From NCBI RefSeq assembly GCF_001514235.1, contig NZ_KQ948931.1, forward strand, positions 224,153 to 288,152: a stretch of DNA of 64,000 nt, written 5' to 3'. Under the pieces are notes generated by a model. It searched no databases and was not told the origin of the DNA. It was given only the letters and a program-made list of their open reading frames with translations. Made by a program: the position numbers and the translations under genes. Positions 16,880-25,657 of this stretch are shown here, in pieces; positions within the stretch are counted from its first letter, which is position 1; the number at the start of each line of letters is the position of its first letter. This stretch comes from Streptomyces caeruleatus (lineage in GTDB: Bacteria; Actinomycetota; Actinomycetes; Streptomycetales; Streptomycetaceae).

Positions 16880-17604
16880 CAGGCCGCCCTCCCACCACGA
16901 CGCCGGTCGTCCCCGATCATGGGTACGAGCGTCGTCACCATCTCGGCGAGGCGGCTCGCCACCCGAGCGCCGACGAAGTCGGTCAGGTCCGGCCCCGCGT
17001 CGTCGCGGGCTGGCAGGTTGGACGTAATGATCGTCGGCAGGCAGTGGTTGTACCGGTAGTTGATGAGCCGGTAGGTGATCTCCTCGGTCCATTCCGAGGT
17101 CTTCGCCGTACCGAGATCGTCAAGCAGCAGGTACTGCACTTCGCAGAGGCGCCGCAGCTCCCGTTCGGCAGCACCCAGGACCTGTGTGGGCCGCAGGCTT
17201 CCGTACATGTCCGCGCTGTTCACGGCGATCAGCTCGAACTTGTCCGGACCGCCGGCCGCGATCCTGCGCAAGGCGCCGTACGCCTGGTGCGTCTTGCCCG
17301 TCCCAGTGTGGCCGCTGAGAAGCAGGCCGCCCGCAGATGCGTTGTCCGTCAGAGTGTGATCTGCCCAGGCCGCGACCTCCGGCACCGTTGCCTCGGCATC
17401 GCGAAAGCGAGGCGGGGTAGCGGTGCGCCATCGGTTCAGCGCGTACTCGGCACGAGCGCGTCGGTGCCATGCCTGGTCGCCGGGATTTTCTTCCGGCGGC
17501 TCGAAGCCAAGGCTCTCTGGCACGACTTGGATTCCTCTCGCAGTAAGTATTCGCTCGATGGCGCGCATTGATCCGGCGCTGCTCACACGTTCCGGCTCCG
17601 CCAT
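16879..17604 (-). CDS. DnaC/IstB-like AAA+ ATPase
   Basis: This 241-residue protein starts at ATG 17604, two bases past the upstream stop. Walker A is LSGHTGTGKTH at about residue 98, Walker B is QYLLLDDLGTAK, and sensor 1 is IITSNLPA. Helicase loaders of this type (DnaC, DnaI, IstB) recruit the replicative helicase to an origin or assist transposition. Directly behind a helix-turn-helix protein of the replication-initiator style, it is best read as the element's helicase loader. An N-terminal about 85-residue helical region would contact the helicase. Confidence 0.85.
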   Translation of the reverse strand: MAEPERVSSAGSMRAIERILTARGIQVVPESLGFEPPEENPGDQAWHRRARAEYALNRWRTATPPRFRDAEATVPEVAAWADHTLTDNASAGGLLLSGHTGTGKTHQAYGALRRIAAGGPDKFELIAVNSADMYGSLRPTQVLGAAERELRRLCEVQYLLLDDLGTAKTSEWTEEITYRLINYRYNHCLPTIITSNLPARDDAGPDLTDFVGARVASRLAEMVTTLVPMIGDDRRRGGRAA

Positions 17605-17606
17605 GA

Positions 17607-18488
17607 TCAAAATCCGTTCTGGTAGGCGCTGGGCTTCGCTGTGTTCTGGAAAGGCGCCCATCTGCCTGGCGCGCGTCGAATGGGTACGACGTTGCCGGGC
17701 TTCGCAGCAGCGAGGGCATCGGCCGGGAGATCCGCCCAAATACGGAGCAGATAGCGGGCCGACTGAGGCGGGCGGTCCGGATTCCAACGCCGCGCAACCA
17801 TCTCGACCAGCCGTTCATGTCCCCACCGGCCCACGAGAGCTGTTACCCGATCCCATTCGGATTCCGTGAGGCGCCATCCAACGAGCATCCCGGCGCTCGT
17901 AATCGCGGACACAAGCTCATTAGCTGCGTCCGGAACTGTTACCGGCCCCTGCCCCGAAGCGTGGGTTCTCCGGTACTGAGTAGGCAAGCTAGCTTGCTTT
18001 TGAGAAGTGGTAATACTCCCAGAGGGAGTATTACCACCACGCGTACGCGAGGAAGAAACTTCTGACTCGCGTGACAGAGACTTCCCCCTTCCAGGACCTT
18101 CAGCGGGTTTCTGGGAAGGGACTTCCTGGAACGTCGTTCCATCTATCCCCTCATCAGCGGCCGAAGTGGGAAGTTCCGTACCAGACTGCTGGGAGTCGTC
18201 CCGGGACCGGTTGAAGAGGAGAATTGAGTAGCTGTTGGGATTGGAAGCCCCGCCGCCACGCTGATGGCTCAGCTCACCAAGAGCAGCCAACTCGCCGAGG
18301 CATTTGGTGATAGAACGGGCCGTAAGACGGGTCAGGCGCGAAATCTCTTCCAGAGTGAGGGTAGCTCTGCCCATGTCGTCCGCCATGCGTGCCAGCGCGA
18401 GCATTACAAGACGTGAACCACGGCAGGACTTCGACTGTGACCAGACCAGTTCTGTGGCTATATCACTCACTAGTTGCTCCCGTCGCAT
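17607..18488 (-). CDS. Helix-turn-helix protein, candidate replication initiator
   Basis: This 293-residue protein has a winged-helix domain at about 20-95 (LVMLALARMADDMGRATLTLEEISRLTRL-like region, ARSITKCLGELAALGEL wing). A polar, probably disordered linker spans 95-180. A second small helical domain lies at 185-270 (WRLTESEWDRVTALVGRWG...YLLRIWADLP). This layout, followed at once by a DnaC-like loader, resembles phage and plasmid replication organiser proteins. A transcriptional regulator is the alternative. It overlaps the upstream gene by 19 bases and has no clear ribosome-binding site, so it is likely coupled. Confidence 0.7.
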   Translation of the reverse strand: MRREQLVSDIATELVWSQSKSCRGSRLVMLALARMADDMGRATLTLEEISRLTRLTARSITKCLGELAALGELSHQRGGGASNPNSYSILLFNRSRDDSQQSGTELPTSAADEGIDGTTFQEVPSQKPAEGPGRGKSLSRESEVSSSRTRGGNTPSGSITTSQKQASLPTQYRRTHASGQGPVTVPDAANELVSAITSAGMLVGWRLTESEWDRVTALVGRWGHERLVEMVARRWNPDRPPQSARYLLRIWADLPADALAAAKPGNVVPIRRAPGRWAPFQNTAKPSAYQNGF

Positions 18489-18829
18489 ATTGCTATGAGG
18501 CGCGCGGGCGCAAGCCCAAAGCTGAGATCGTCCTCCGGTACGAATCCGATCCGATTCGGTTCAGGGGTGAGATACAGCGTGCCCGTGGGCAGGAAGAAAT
18601 CGTGTGCACGACGCCAGTCGGCGGTGTGACCGAACTTCTGCCTGATCATGCGCGTCACTTCTCTCTCGATTTCCCGGGAAGCGCACACGCGGTAGAAGTC
18701 ATCTTCGAAGATGTGGGTAACAGCCCGGTACTCCGGAAAAATGCGGACCAAGGCTGCTGTTGGGGCGACGGCGTGAATATCGTCACGGAGGTTCGCGCTC
18801 GGCAAAGAGGCAGAGTTGTTCTGAGGCAT
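18470..18829 (-). CDS. Hypothetical protein
   Basis: This 119-residue protein starts at ATG 18829 behind GGGAGAT. It is soluble, without recognised motifs; the core HIFEDDFYRVCASREIEREV looks alpha-helical and the end ICDGSN is polar. The 3' end overlaps the helix-turn-helix gene. It belongs to the same early operon by spacing. No function can be proposed. Confidence 0.55.
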   Translation of the reverse strand: MPQNNSASLPSANLRDDIHAVAPTAALVRIFPEYRAVTHIFEDDFYRVCASREIEREVTRMIRQKFGHTADWRRAHDFFLPTGTLYLTPEPNRIGFVPEDDLSFGLAPARLIAICDGSN

Positions 18830-18897
18830 GGGAAATCTCCCGGAAGCGCAGAGAAATGCTCCTGCGTGAAGAATGGTTCCTCTAGATGAGGCGCGTG

Positions 18898-19485
18898 TCA
18901 GGCGGCGTCGGCTTCCTGATCGGCCGATGGAGAGGCTGTCTGCTTGGAGCGCTGCCGCTCGCGCCAGGCAAGCTTGAGCAGATATTCGTGGGTGATTCCG
19001 AGCCCTCGGGCGACGGCTGCCGAATCCAGAGTCTGATCTGCCACGAAACGCTTGACTGCCGCTTTGCGCTCATTCTTGGTAAGCGGCGCGGTTGCACCCC
19101 TCAGAGCGCCCTGCACTGTCTTTTCGTCCACGCGGTCCTTCCACGTGGCCCGAAGCGCTGACCTCTCTGAAGCGAGGAGTCCTGCGCGGATACCCCACTC
19201 ATCGTCGTGCCTGATCGAATCGACCAGGCATCGGGCCGCGATAGGCAGCGGGCAGGAAGAGCAGAGATTGAGAGGCCGGACCAGCTCGGGTCCCAGCTGC
19301 TCCTTTACCTCCTCAGGATCTTCCCGAGGCCCGTCTCCGAAAGGGAGAAAAGTATCTGTGTCCTCGGCGGCGCAGTTGGCATCTTCTGCCCAATGCTTGC
19401 TCGGGACCTTTTCGGCTTCCCTGAGGAGAGGTGACCAATTACCCTGCCGTGCAGCCTCGGAAAGCCCGTATATGTCTGTGCTCAT
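18898..19485 (-). CDS. WhiB-like iron-sulfur protein, variant Cys spacing
   Basis: Wbl proteins are small [4Fe-4S] regulators unique to actinobacteria. This 195-residue protein has four candidate ligands: Cys38, Cys75, Cys78 and Cys86 (NCAAEDTDTFLP; LCSSCPLPIAARC). Downstream comes EWGIRAGLLASER in place of the usual Gly-Trp-Gly-Gly turn. The last cysteine pair is C-x2-C-x7-C instead of the usual C-x2-C-x5-C. The C-terminal about 75 residues are an added helical domain with a helix-turn-helix look (SAAVARGLGITHEYLLKLAW). It heads the replication/DUF2637 gene string and may control the element. Confidence 0.8.
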   Translation of the reverse strand: MSTDIYGLSEAARQGNWSPLLREAEKVPSKHWAEDANCAAEDTDTFLPFGDGPREDPEEVKEQLGPELVRPLNLCSSCPLPIAARCLVDSIRHDDEWGIRAGLLASERSALRATWKDRVDEKTVQGALRGATAPLTKNERKAAVKRFVADQTLDSAAVARGLGITHEYLLKLAWRERQRSKQTASPSADQEADAA

Positions 19486-19544
19486 TTGAACTCACGATGA
19501 TTGCGGCACTCGCTTCAAGAATGGAGCGAGTACACGGAGAGGAG

Positions 19545-19925
19545 TCAGGAACGCTTTCGTGATCGCCTGGATGGCTGAAGCGGAATTTGGGCCGCTGCGC
19601 TCAGCTTTTCGGTAACAGGCTTCACGAGATGCATTTCAGAGATTGCGCGAAGGTCTTCCTCGGCAAACTGGACGAACTTCCCGAACTTCCGGTGAGGAAG
19701 TGTGGAGATTCGTTCGCGCAGCCACTTCTCAGGAATGTTCAGACGCTCAGCAGCTTCCGCGTATCCGATGTGCAGGCGGTTGTCGCGTGGGCTGGTCGGG
19801 AGCTTGTCGATCAGAGCCTCGAAGTCGCTGACACGCCCCAGGAGGTTCAGGACTGCTGCGAGTCCTTGCAGCTCACTGGGTCCGAAGGGTGCGGTACTCG
19901 TGTCCGGGTGGGCGACAGATGCCAT
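19545..19925 (-). CDS. Excisionase-like helix-turn-helix DNA-binding protein
   Basis: This 126-residue protein starts at ATG 19925, overlapping the previous stop (TGATG). A MerR/Xis-type HTH_17 segment lies at about 50-95: YAEAAERLNIPEKWLRERISTLPHRKFGKFV, followed by FAEEDLRAI. Proteins of this type act as excisionases or small repressors on integrative elements. An adjacent integrase would be expected for an Xis, and none is visible in the window, so a regulator is equally possible. Confidence 0.65.
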   Translation of the reverse strand: MASVAHPDTSTAPFGPSELQGLAAVLNLLGRVSDFEALIDKLPTSPRDNRLHIGYAEAAERLNIPEKWLRERISTLPHRKFGKFVQFAEEDLRAISEMHLVKPVTEKLSAAAQIPLQPSRRSRKRS

Positions 19926-20236
19926 CACGCGTCCAAGCCGTGGAGTTTCGCCGTTCGCAGGTCGAATGCGTGGCCTGCGGTCGTCCAGCCCGCGTGCGGG
20001 AACGAGCGGATGATCCACCTTGCGATCGTGAGGGACTTGGCGCGAGGAACGCGAAGAGCCGTTCCGCAGTCGTTGATGGCCTTGAGCCCCAGATGGGGCC
20101 ACAGGGTCCGAGGGCCCTGAAGGCGAACCTGGACAACGGCGGCCCCGGGCAGCATCGACGCGAGCTGGGCTGCCAGCCGCTCAGCGCGAGCCGGAGCGGT
20201 GTCCGGCTTGGGGTTGCAGTCCTGAGTAGGGGACAT
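19925..20236 (-). CDS. Hypothetical protein, first gene of the leftward block
   Basis: This 103-residue protein has a strong ribosome-binding site (AGAGGAG, nine bases before ATG 20236). It is basic and lacks a signal peptide. The sequence VVQVRLQGPRTLWPHLGLKAINDCGTALR looks like a compact alpha/beta fold, but no family was recognised. As the first gene after the divergent promoter region it may be regulatory. Confidence 0.55.
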   Translation of the reverse strand: MSPTQDCNPKPDTAPARAERLAAQLASMLPGAAVVQVRLQGPRTLWPHLGLKAINDCGTALRVPRAKSLTIARWIIRSFPHAGWTTAGHAFDLRTAKLHGLDA

Positions 20237-20590
20237 GCGACACTCCTCTGTGTTGGTAGGCCACTCCGCTAGTGCCGTGCGAGGGACACGGAGTGGCCGT
20301 TTCGCGTGACTAGCACCTCAGTAGGGGCGCAAGTCACGAGCTGTCTGGCGTCCGGGAGGTGCGAACTCTCGGACGCCGATGGCGTTTTGAGGGGGCGCGG
20401 GTCATGTGCGAAGCACGTACCGGGCTCACCCTCCACCCCACCGCACGCCAGATGGTGAACGGCGGGTGAGCGAAGGCGGAGGGGGTGCGAGTCCCCTCTT
20501 TTTTCGCTAAACTGAAACTATCGCGACTGGCTAAAAAAGTCAACGGGTCGATGTTTCTTCGGTTTGCCGAAAAATGAGGTTCTGGTTCTG
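20237..20590. promoter_or_regulatory. Divergent control region with 10-bp inverted repeat
   Basis: This 354-base gap separates the leftward element genes from the rightward XRE regulator. It contains a perfect inverted repeat, ggccactccg at 20259-20268 and its complement at 20289-20298, just upstream of the leftward start. An A/T-rich stretch at 20500-20575, rare in this DNA, precedes the regulator and probably holds promoters and operators. Exact boxes were not assigned. Confidence 0.5.
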
Positions 20591-21499
20591 ATGGCTGCTC
20601 GACGCTTCGACAGAGGTCGTGTGCGCTCCGTGCGGCGAGCCCGCGAGGTCCCGCAGGCCGATGTGGCCCGAGCCGTCGGCGTCGCAGACAACACGGTGGC
20701 CGGGTGGGAGCTCGGAACGTCCGTGCCGGACCAGGAAAAGCTTCCTGCCCTGGCAAAGTTCTTCAAGGAAAACCTGGACGACCTCTTCCCCCGTGATGGC
20801 CTGCCCGATCTCACGGACCTGCGCTGCGATGCCGGCCTCTACCAGTACGAGACGGCACCTGTGATCCAAATGAAGAGCGCCGGCCCGGTGGCCGCAGCGG
20901 AGCGTGGTGAGCGCCGGCTCAAGGACAGGTATGTCCCGCTCCTCGCGGAGAGGTATGGCGTGAGCACGGCAGAGCTGCTGCGGGCCCAGGAGCGATCCAT
21001 CGCCGCGGCGGAAGAGAAGAAGCGAGGGGGAAGGGAGCCCGGACCAGACCAAGGCTCTGCCGCTGCGGACTTGGACAGGCCGCCGGCCTCGCTGGCCGAG
21101 AAGATCACCTTCATCCTTCAGCGGTCCTACCCGGGTCCCCAGGGCCCTCCGTCGGATGCCGAGATGGCTGCCGATGTGAACGCCCATCTCGGGGCGGAGG
21201 TCCTGACGGCAGAGGACTTCGAAGGTCTGCGCACCGGTGCCAAGGAGACGGCGCCTCCCGGTGTCCTGGACGCGCTGGCCACGGTTGTCGGTGTATCGGA
21301 GATGTACTTCAAATCGGACGAGGCCGTCGCCGCCCAGGTCTACGAAGGGCTCAAGCTAATCGCTGCCCACAAACAAGGGCTGGTCGGAAGGATCAAGGCC
21401 CGGGGTCTGGGACCGGAGGGTCTGCCGCCCAACGTGATGGCGCTGGTCACCCAACTCGCGCAGGAGATGACGGAGAAGGAAGCCGAGAGCGGGAAGTAG
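20591..21499 (+). CDS. XRE-family regulator with two helix-turn-helix domains
   Basis: This 302-residue protein starts most plausibly at ATG 20591; a TTG at 20564 is also in frame. The N-terminal XRE domain spans about 5-60 (VRRAREVPQADVARAVGVADNTVAGWELGTSVPD). A second XRE-like unit lies at about 195-255 (DAEMAADVNAHLGAEVLTAEDFEGLRTG...VGVSEMYF), as in regulators that partner an ImmA-type protease. It faces away from the leftward element genes and toward the ImmA operon. A repressor of the divergent promoter relieved by ImmA cleavage is the natural model, by analogy with ICEBs1 ImmR/ImmA. Confidence 0.85.
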   Translation: MAARRFDRGRVRSVRRAREVPQADVARAVGVADNTVAGWELGTSVPDQEKLPALAKFFKENLDDLFPRDGLPDLTDLRCDAGLYQYETAPVIQMKSAGPVAAAERGERRLKDRYVPLLAERYGVSTAELLRAQERSIAAAEEKKRGGREPGPDQGSAAADLDRPPASLAEKITFILQRSYPGPQGPPSDAEMAADVNAHLGAEVLTAEDFEGLRTGAKETAPPGVLDALATVVGVSEMYFKSDEAVAAQVYEGLKLIAAHKQGLVGRIKARGLGPEGLPPNVMALVTQLAQEMTEKEAESGK

Positions 21500-21539
21500 C
21501 CCGCCCAACTCTGTGCGCGCCGCCGCCGCAGCTACCGCT

Positions 21540-22733
21540 CTACTCCGCTGACGAGCCCGGGTCCTTTACACATCCTGCCGTGATCACGGCACGGATCTCC
21601 CTGAGCGCCCCAAGATCGGCCAGAGGATTACCGTCGACGACCACCAGATCCGCGCGGAGCCCGGACTTGATACGGCCCACTGACCCACCGAGCCCAAGAG
21701 CGTCGGCCGCGTGGGCAGTGACCATGTCGAGAATCCTGTCGGTCGGCATACCCACGTGCGCGTAGAAGGGGAGCGCCCCGGCAAGCGAGTTCTCGAAGCC
21801 GGTCCGCTGCACTCCGGCGTCGGTCCCGGCGATGAGCCTGACGCCGGCCTCGGCCATCTGCCGAACCTGCCCGAACAACACCTTCGTCCGCTCCTCGCCG
21901 AAATGGCGGGCCACCATCTGCCAGTGCGGACTGACGGCCGGGCAGACCGCGATGCCCCGCTCGATAATCTTCTTCAGGACGTCCTGACGCAGGCCGAAGG
22001 CATCCTTGGTCATCCACGTGCAGTGCTCAATGGTGTCCACGCCCGCATCCACGACCGCCGCGATGCTGTCCGCCCCGTGTGCGTGCGCGGCCACCGGCGC
22101 GCCAGCTTGATGCGCTTCCTCCACCAGGGTCCGCAGCTCGTCCGCGGAGAACTGGCTCTGCCAGCTCGGCGGTCCGTCCTTCGTCAGGCCGCCCCCGCTC
22201 GCCATCACCTTGATCACTCCCGCACCCGCCGCAAGGTTGCGCCGTACCAGATCACGAATCGCGGCCTCGCCACCGACCTCACCGCCGAGGAAATGGCAAT
22301 GGCCACCGGGAGTTGTCGCGGGTGTGCCCGCGGACACGATCCGGGGACCGGGGGTTCCGCCCCGGCTGATCTCCTCTTGAAGGCGGAGGGCCAGTCCGTT
22401 GCGGTCGCCCAGGTCACGGACCGTGGTCACACCACTCGACAACAGCTGTTCCGCGCGTCGCCGCATGTCGCGCAGCAGCTGCTCGTCGCTCGATGCGTTG
22501 AAGGTGGCCAGCGGATCGGCGCTGCCGTCGAACACCAGATGCACGTGGGCGTCGATGAGCCCGGGCATGACCGTGGCACCGGGAAACGAGAGCTCTGCCC
22601 CCAGCGCGCGGGAGTGGCCGGCGAACTGTGCGCGAGGCCCGACGGCGGTGATGCGGTCACCGTCGACGAGGACGGCACCGTCTTCCAGGTAGGTCCCGGA
22701 GCCGGTCAGGACCCGGTCGGCGGTGATCAGCAT
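21540..22733 (-). CDS. Metal-dependent amidohydrolase (imidazolonepropionase/prolidase-like)
   Basis: This 397-residue enzyme has the amidohydrolase TIM-barrel set. GLIDAHVHL at about 58-66 gives the first metal ligands. Further ligands appear in IKVMASGGG (possible carboxylated Lys), PVAAHAHG, IEHCTW and IAGTDAG. The C-terminal beta domain ends with LRADLVVVDGNPLADL. The substrate is unknown; relatives act on Xaa-Pro peptides, organophosphates or imidazolone rings. It is the third gene of an operon with ImmA and a MAB_1171c protein, 31 bases downstream of the latter. Small-peptide or signal turnover is possible. Confidence 0.85.
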   Translation of the reverse strand: MLITADRVLTGSGTYLEDGAVLVDGDRITAVGPRAQFAGHSRALGAELSFPGATVMPGLIDAHVHLVFDGSADPLATFNASSDEQLLRDMRRRAEQLLSSGVTTVRDLGDRNGLALRLQEEISRGGTPGPRIVSAGTPATTPGGHCHFLGGEVGGEAAIRDLVRRNLAAGAGVIKVMASGGGLTKDGPPSWQSQFSADELRTLVEEAHQAGAPVAAHAHGADSIAAVVDAGVDTIEHCTWMTKDAFGLRQDVLKKIIERGIAVCPAVSPHWQMVARHFGEERTKVLFGQVRQMAEAGVRLIAGTDAGVQRTGFENSLAGALPFYAHVGMPTDRILDMVTAHAADALGLGGSVGRIKSGLRADLVVVDGNPLADLGALREIRAVITAGCVKDPGSSAE

Positions 22734-22764
22734 GTCGTCTCGCCTGTCCCCGTCTCTTTCACGG

Positions 22765-23877
22765 TCACGCGGTCAATCGCAGCGCGTCCGACACCGCGAT
22801 CAGCTGGTCGACATCCGCGTTCTGATCGTTTGCCTGCTTCAACGCCTGGGGAGCCGTCGTCGGCGCCGGAGCGCCCTGCTTGATCGCGCCGTAGGCACGC
22901 CGGAGCCGTATGGCCAGTTCGGCAGCCTCCAGGCGGCGCAAGTCAGCTTCCTCCCCCTCATGGAACAAGTAGGGGCTGATACGGACCAGTCCATCCTGGC
23001 ATTCCACTATCCGCCGGGTGTAGCGGCGGTGTACGCCACGCGCCCGCCACCGATCCCACAGCGTGCGGGACGCGGGCTTCAGCTCGTTCTGCGGGTAGAC
23101 CTCGATCAGCAGCTCCCACAGCGAAGTGAGCTGACGGTGATGCCGGCGCCGACGCAGCCACAGCCGGGTGGCGGTGATCCTCGCGCGCAGGGCCGAATAG
23201 GTGACGCCCGCGACGAAGGCCAGGTTCGACACCGTCAGCAAGACCGCTGCCGAGATCGTGAGCTGGTGCGGCACGGCCCCTCCGCTCCAGCGGACGACGG
23301 TGAAGACCGCCCGGACGGCGCAGGCAACCGACATCCCGCCGAGGCCGACCGCGGTAATCCACAGCCCGGTGGCGTGAGGCCGACCAGATTTGCGGGCATA
23401 GGGGGTGGACCACCGTGCGGCCATCCCGATCGCGTACGTCATGTACAGGCCCGCGCAGAGGTAGAAGACGGCGACCTGCGGGATCGTCATGTCCATCGTG
23501 CGGCTCGGCCCGCTCAGCGCCCCCAGCGGAACGGTCAGGGCCGCCACAGTGATCACTGCCGAGACCAGGGCGACGACGGCGCCCTCCACCCGGGCTCGAC
23601 GCCGAGCCACCGGCTCGTCGGCCGAGTACAGGTAGAAGCACATCAGGAAGTAGCACGCGAGCAGCAGAAACAGGTTCTGGACCAGCCGCGCGATGTCGTG
23701 CCCCGCCATGATGTCGAGGCCATGGGCGCCCCCTGGCCTGGCCACTGCATACGACAGGCACACGCTCAGGAGGGTGAGGGCAACCGACCGGGTGGGAGCG
23801 TCGCGCGGGGCGCGCGACCACAGAAACAGTCTCCACACGACGGCAGCGGCGATGATCAGCGGAAGGTACCTTGCCAT
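22765..23877 (-). CDS. MAB_1171c-family membrane protein
   Basis: This 370-residue protein has seven predicted helices between residues 1 and about 225, with short basic loops, followed by a soluble tail. The tail motif LWELLIEVYPQNELKPASR and basic MAB_1171c-type segments (RRYTRRIVECQDGLVRISPYL) are recognisable. The family is annotated as putative transporter in actinobacteria and regularly sits between an XRE regulator and an ImmA/IrrE-type peptidase. Only three bases separate it from the peptidase. A membrane sensor or exporter is plausible; nothing in the sequence proves transport. Confidence 0.8.
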   Translation of the reverse strand: MARYLPLIIAAAVVWRLFLWSRAPRDAPTRSVALTLLSVCLSYAVARPGGAHGLDIMAGHDIARLVQNLFLLLACYFLMCFYLYSADEPVARRRARVEGAVVALVSAVITVAALTVPLGALSGPSRTMDMTIPQVAVFYLCAGLYMTYAIGMAARWSTPYARKSGRPHATGLWITAVGLGGMSVACAVRAVFTVVRWSGGAVPHQLTISAAVLLTVSNLAFVAGVTYSALRARITATRLWLRRRRHHRQLTSLWELLIEVYPQNELKPASRTLWDRWRARGVHRRYTRRIVECQDGLVRISPYLFHEGEEADLRRLEAAELAIRLRRAYGAIKQGAPAPTTAPQALKQANDQNADVDQLIAVSDALRLTA

Positions 23878-23880
23878 GGC

Positions 23881-24531
23881 TTACAGCCACCCCCGCCGGT
23901 CACCAAGAGCAGCCTGCACCCGGCGGACCTCCGGGTCATCCGACAACGGCGGCAGCGCGTCGACGACAGAGGACCACTCCAGGATGATCGTCGCAGCGAG
24001 CTCGACCGAGCACTCCGTCTTGTCCTCATACGAGCAACGCATGGCGACGCGCCGGATCAGCTTCGGATCCACTACAGGAATGAGGCCCGCCAAGTTCTCC
24101 ACGAAGTCTTCGATGAAGTCGTCCGAGAGCGCTTCCGGGGTGTCCCCCTCCCACTCCGCGACGATGATGTGCAGCAGTTCGTGGAGGATGATCTGGAGCT
24201 GGTGCCACCGGGCCGTGTGCTGCTGGTAGAGGATGAAGTCCATCTCCGGCATTTCGAGCCACATCCCCGAGGGGCCTGGCACCGGCAGCGGGACGGCGTG
24301 AAGGACGATCGGGCGCCCGCGCCTCTCGCCGAGGGCCCTGGCCAACTCCTCCACATTCAGCGGAGGGCGAATGCCCAGACTGCGCAACTCCTTCCGCAGT
24401 CGGTTGTGGAGCCTGCGCTCCACCGTCCGCCGTTCTGCCGTACGCCACCGTCCCAAGCGGCGGCGGCTCGCTCTCTCAGGCGCAGGCGGCCCGGTTTCCT
24501 GAGTGCCGCGGAGGCTCTCTCCCAGAGACAT
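23881..24531 (-). CDS. ImmA/IrrE-family metallopeptidase
   Basis: This 216-residue protein starts at ATG 24531, nine bases after AAGGGA. The zinc motif is HELLH with downstream acidic residues (IILHELLHIIVAEWEGD, about residues 113-128). No signal peptide is present, so it should act in the cytosol. Family members cleave XRE repressors (ImmA of ICEBs1, IrrE of Deinococcus). With an XRE regulator encoded convergently 2.4 kb away, the pair could form a derepression switch linked to the membrane protein in between. Confidence 0.85.
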   Translation of the reverse strand: MSLGESLRGTQETGPPAPERASRRRLGRWRTAERRTVERRLHNRLRKELRSLGIRPPLNVEELARALGERRGRPIVLHAVPLPVPGPSGMWLEMPEMDFILYQQHTARWHQLQIILHELLHIIVAEWEGDTPEALSDDFIEDFVENLAGLIPVVDPKLIRRVAMRCSYEDKTECSVELAATIILEWSSVVDALPPLSDDPEVRRVQAALGDRRGWL

Positions 24532-25185
24532 GTGAGCAATCCCTTCGTACCGGCTGGTCGAGGCCCTTGCTCCTAGCCGGGCGACAGCCACCACGGGTCA
24601 ACGATGTTCGGTTCCCGGGCTGACTCCACGAAGATGATCACGGACCTGGAGAGGCGTTGGCCAAATGGCCCACGCCGTCCTCGGTGACGGAACCGCCACG
24701 CCGCGCTTGCCCCTTGCCGACACGTGTCATCGCTAGCGCGAACGAGCAACTGGCTTGGGGAAGGTCCCTTGGTGGGGGGCGCGGGAACTGTCTCGGACCC
24801 TACGTGAGGCCACCCGAGATCAAGGCCGGAAAGCGACATCTCTTGAATGGGGCGAAGGTGGCGAAAAAACCCGCCAAATCCACCATTCCCGAATTCGATC
24901 AAGGCTCTGAAGTGCGGATTCACTTGTGTTCATATTGATCGGTGTGACGTAGCAAGCGCATACTTCTGTTATCTATTTGAGATCTCTAGTGCCCGACAAA
25001 TAGGAACAGAGTTCTATGAATGGCGCATAGCGGTGGCCTCGCGTTGTGTGTGGAAGGGGTCACTTCTGCGTAAATCCGGGCGGCACCTCGCGGTCCGCTC
25101 CCGACCGCGCGGAGCAAGAAAATCAGCCAGGCGCTTGAGTACTCTGCGTTCTGAAGCGAATACCATCTGTGTACGCTGACCCACG
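24532..25185. other. Non-coding region, relatively A/T-rich
   Basis: About 650 bases with no convincing gene. The segment 24890-25020 is clearly richer in A and T than its surroundings and may hold the promoter of the ImmA operon, and perhaps sequence left by an older insertion. No repeats or RNA genes were recognised. Confidence 0.45.
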
Positions 25186-25555
25186 ATGCATCCCGACGGG
25201 AGGCCGCATGTGGTGCCCGTCGGAGTCACAGTCGCGCCGACGCGGGAGTGGGCCGGGTTGGCACGCGCAAATCCAGCAAGAAGGTCGCCAACATCACGGC
25301 GGCGGACGGTGGAGCCCGCGAGCTGTCTGCCAGATCGACGGAGGCCGCTGGGATCCGCGGGCCGCGCCGGCCGACGGGCTGAGTGTTGCAGCAGCTGGAG
25401 GGGGAGTGCGGGCCCGACGCGGAGTCCTGCACGCTCCGGACTGTGACGAGGCGCCGCGCGGAGCGCCGGTGCTCAAGGCAGACCGGGTTTTGGACGCTGC
25501 CGAGAAGGCAGGCGTACGGCTGTGCACGTTGTGCGGGTTCGGTCCGAACCGATGA
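25186..25555 (+). pseudogene. Debris of a PPOX-type flavoprotein and a DUF6233-like gene
   Basis: Two recognisable protein-like segments appear in different frames. HPDGRPHVVPVGVT at 25189-25230 resembles the start of F420/FMN-dependent PPOX oxidases. A Ser-Lys-Lys-Val-Ala-Asn stretch in another frame continues that pattern. VLHAPDCDEA...GVRLCTLCGF at about 25425-25545 resembles the Cys-containing end of DUF6233 proteins. Neither is complete, so this is decayed DNA. Confidence 0.35.
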
Positions 25556-25657
25556 GCCCTCATGCAACATAGGCGAGACACCGAACGCTTCACCACCACC
25601 TGCGGCATAGCATGAAAGCCCAGCTCACTAGGGGGGGTATGAGGGAGGGCAGCCGTC

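Noticed and set aside
24657..24938. A 93-codon plus-strand frame
   Set aside because: No family, weak start, and crosses the A/T-rich non-coding segment.
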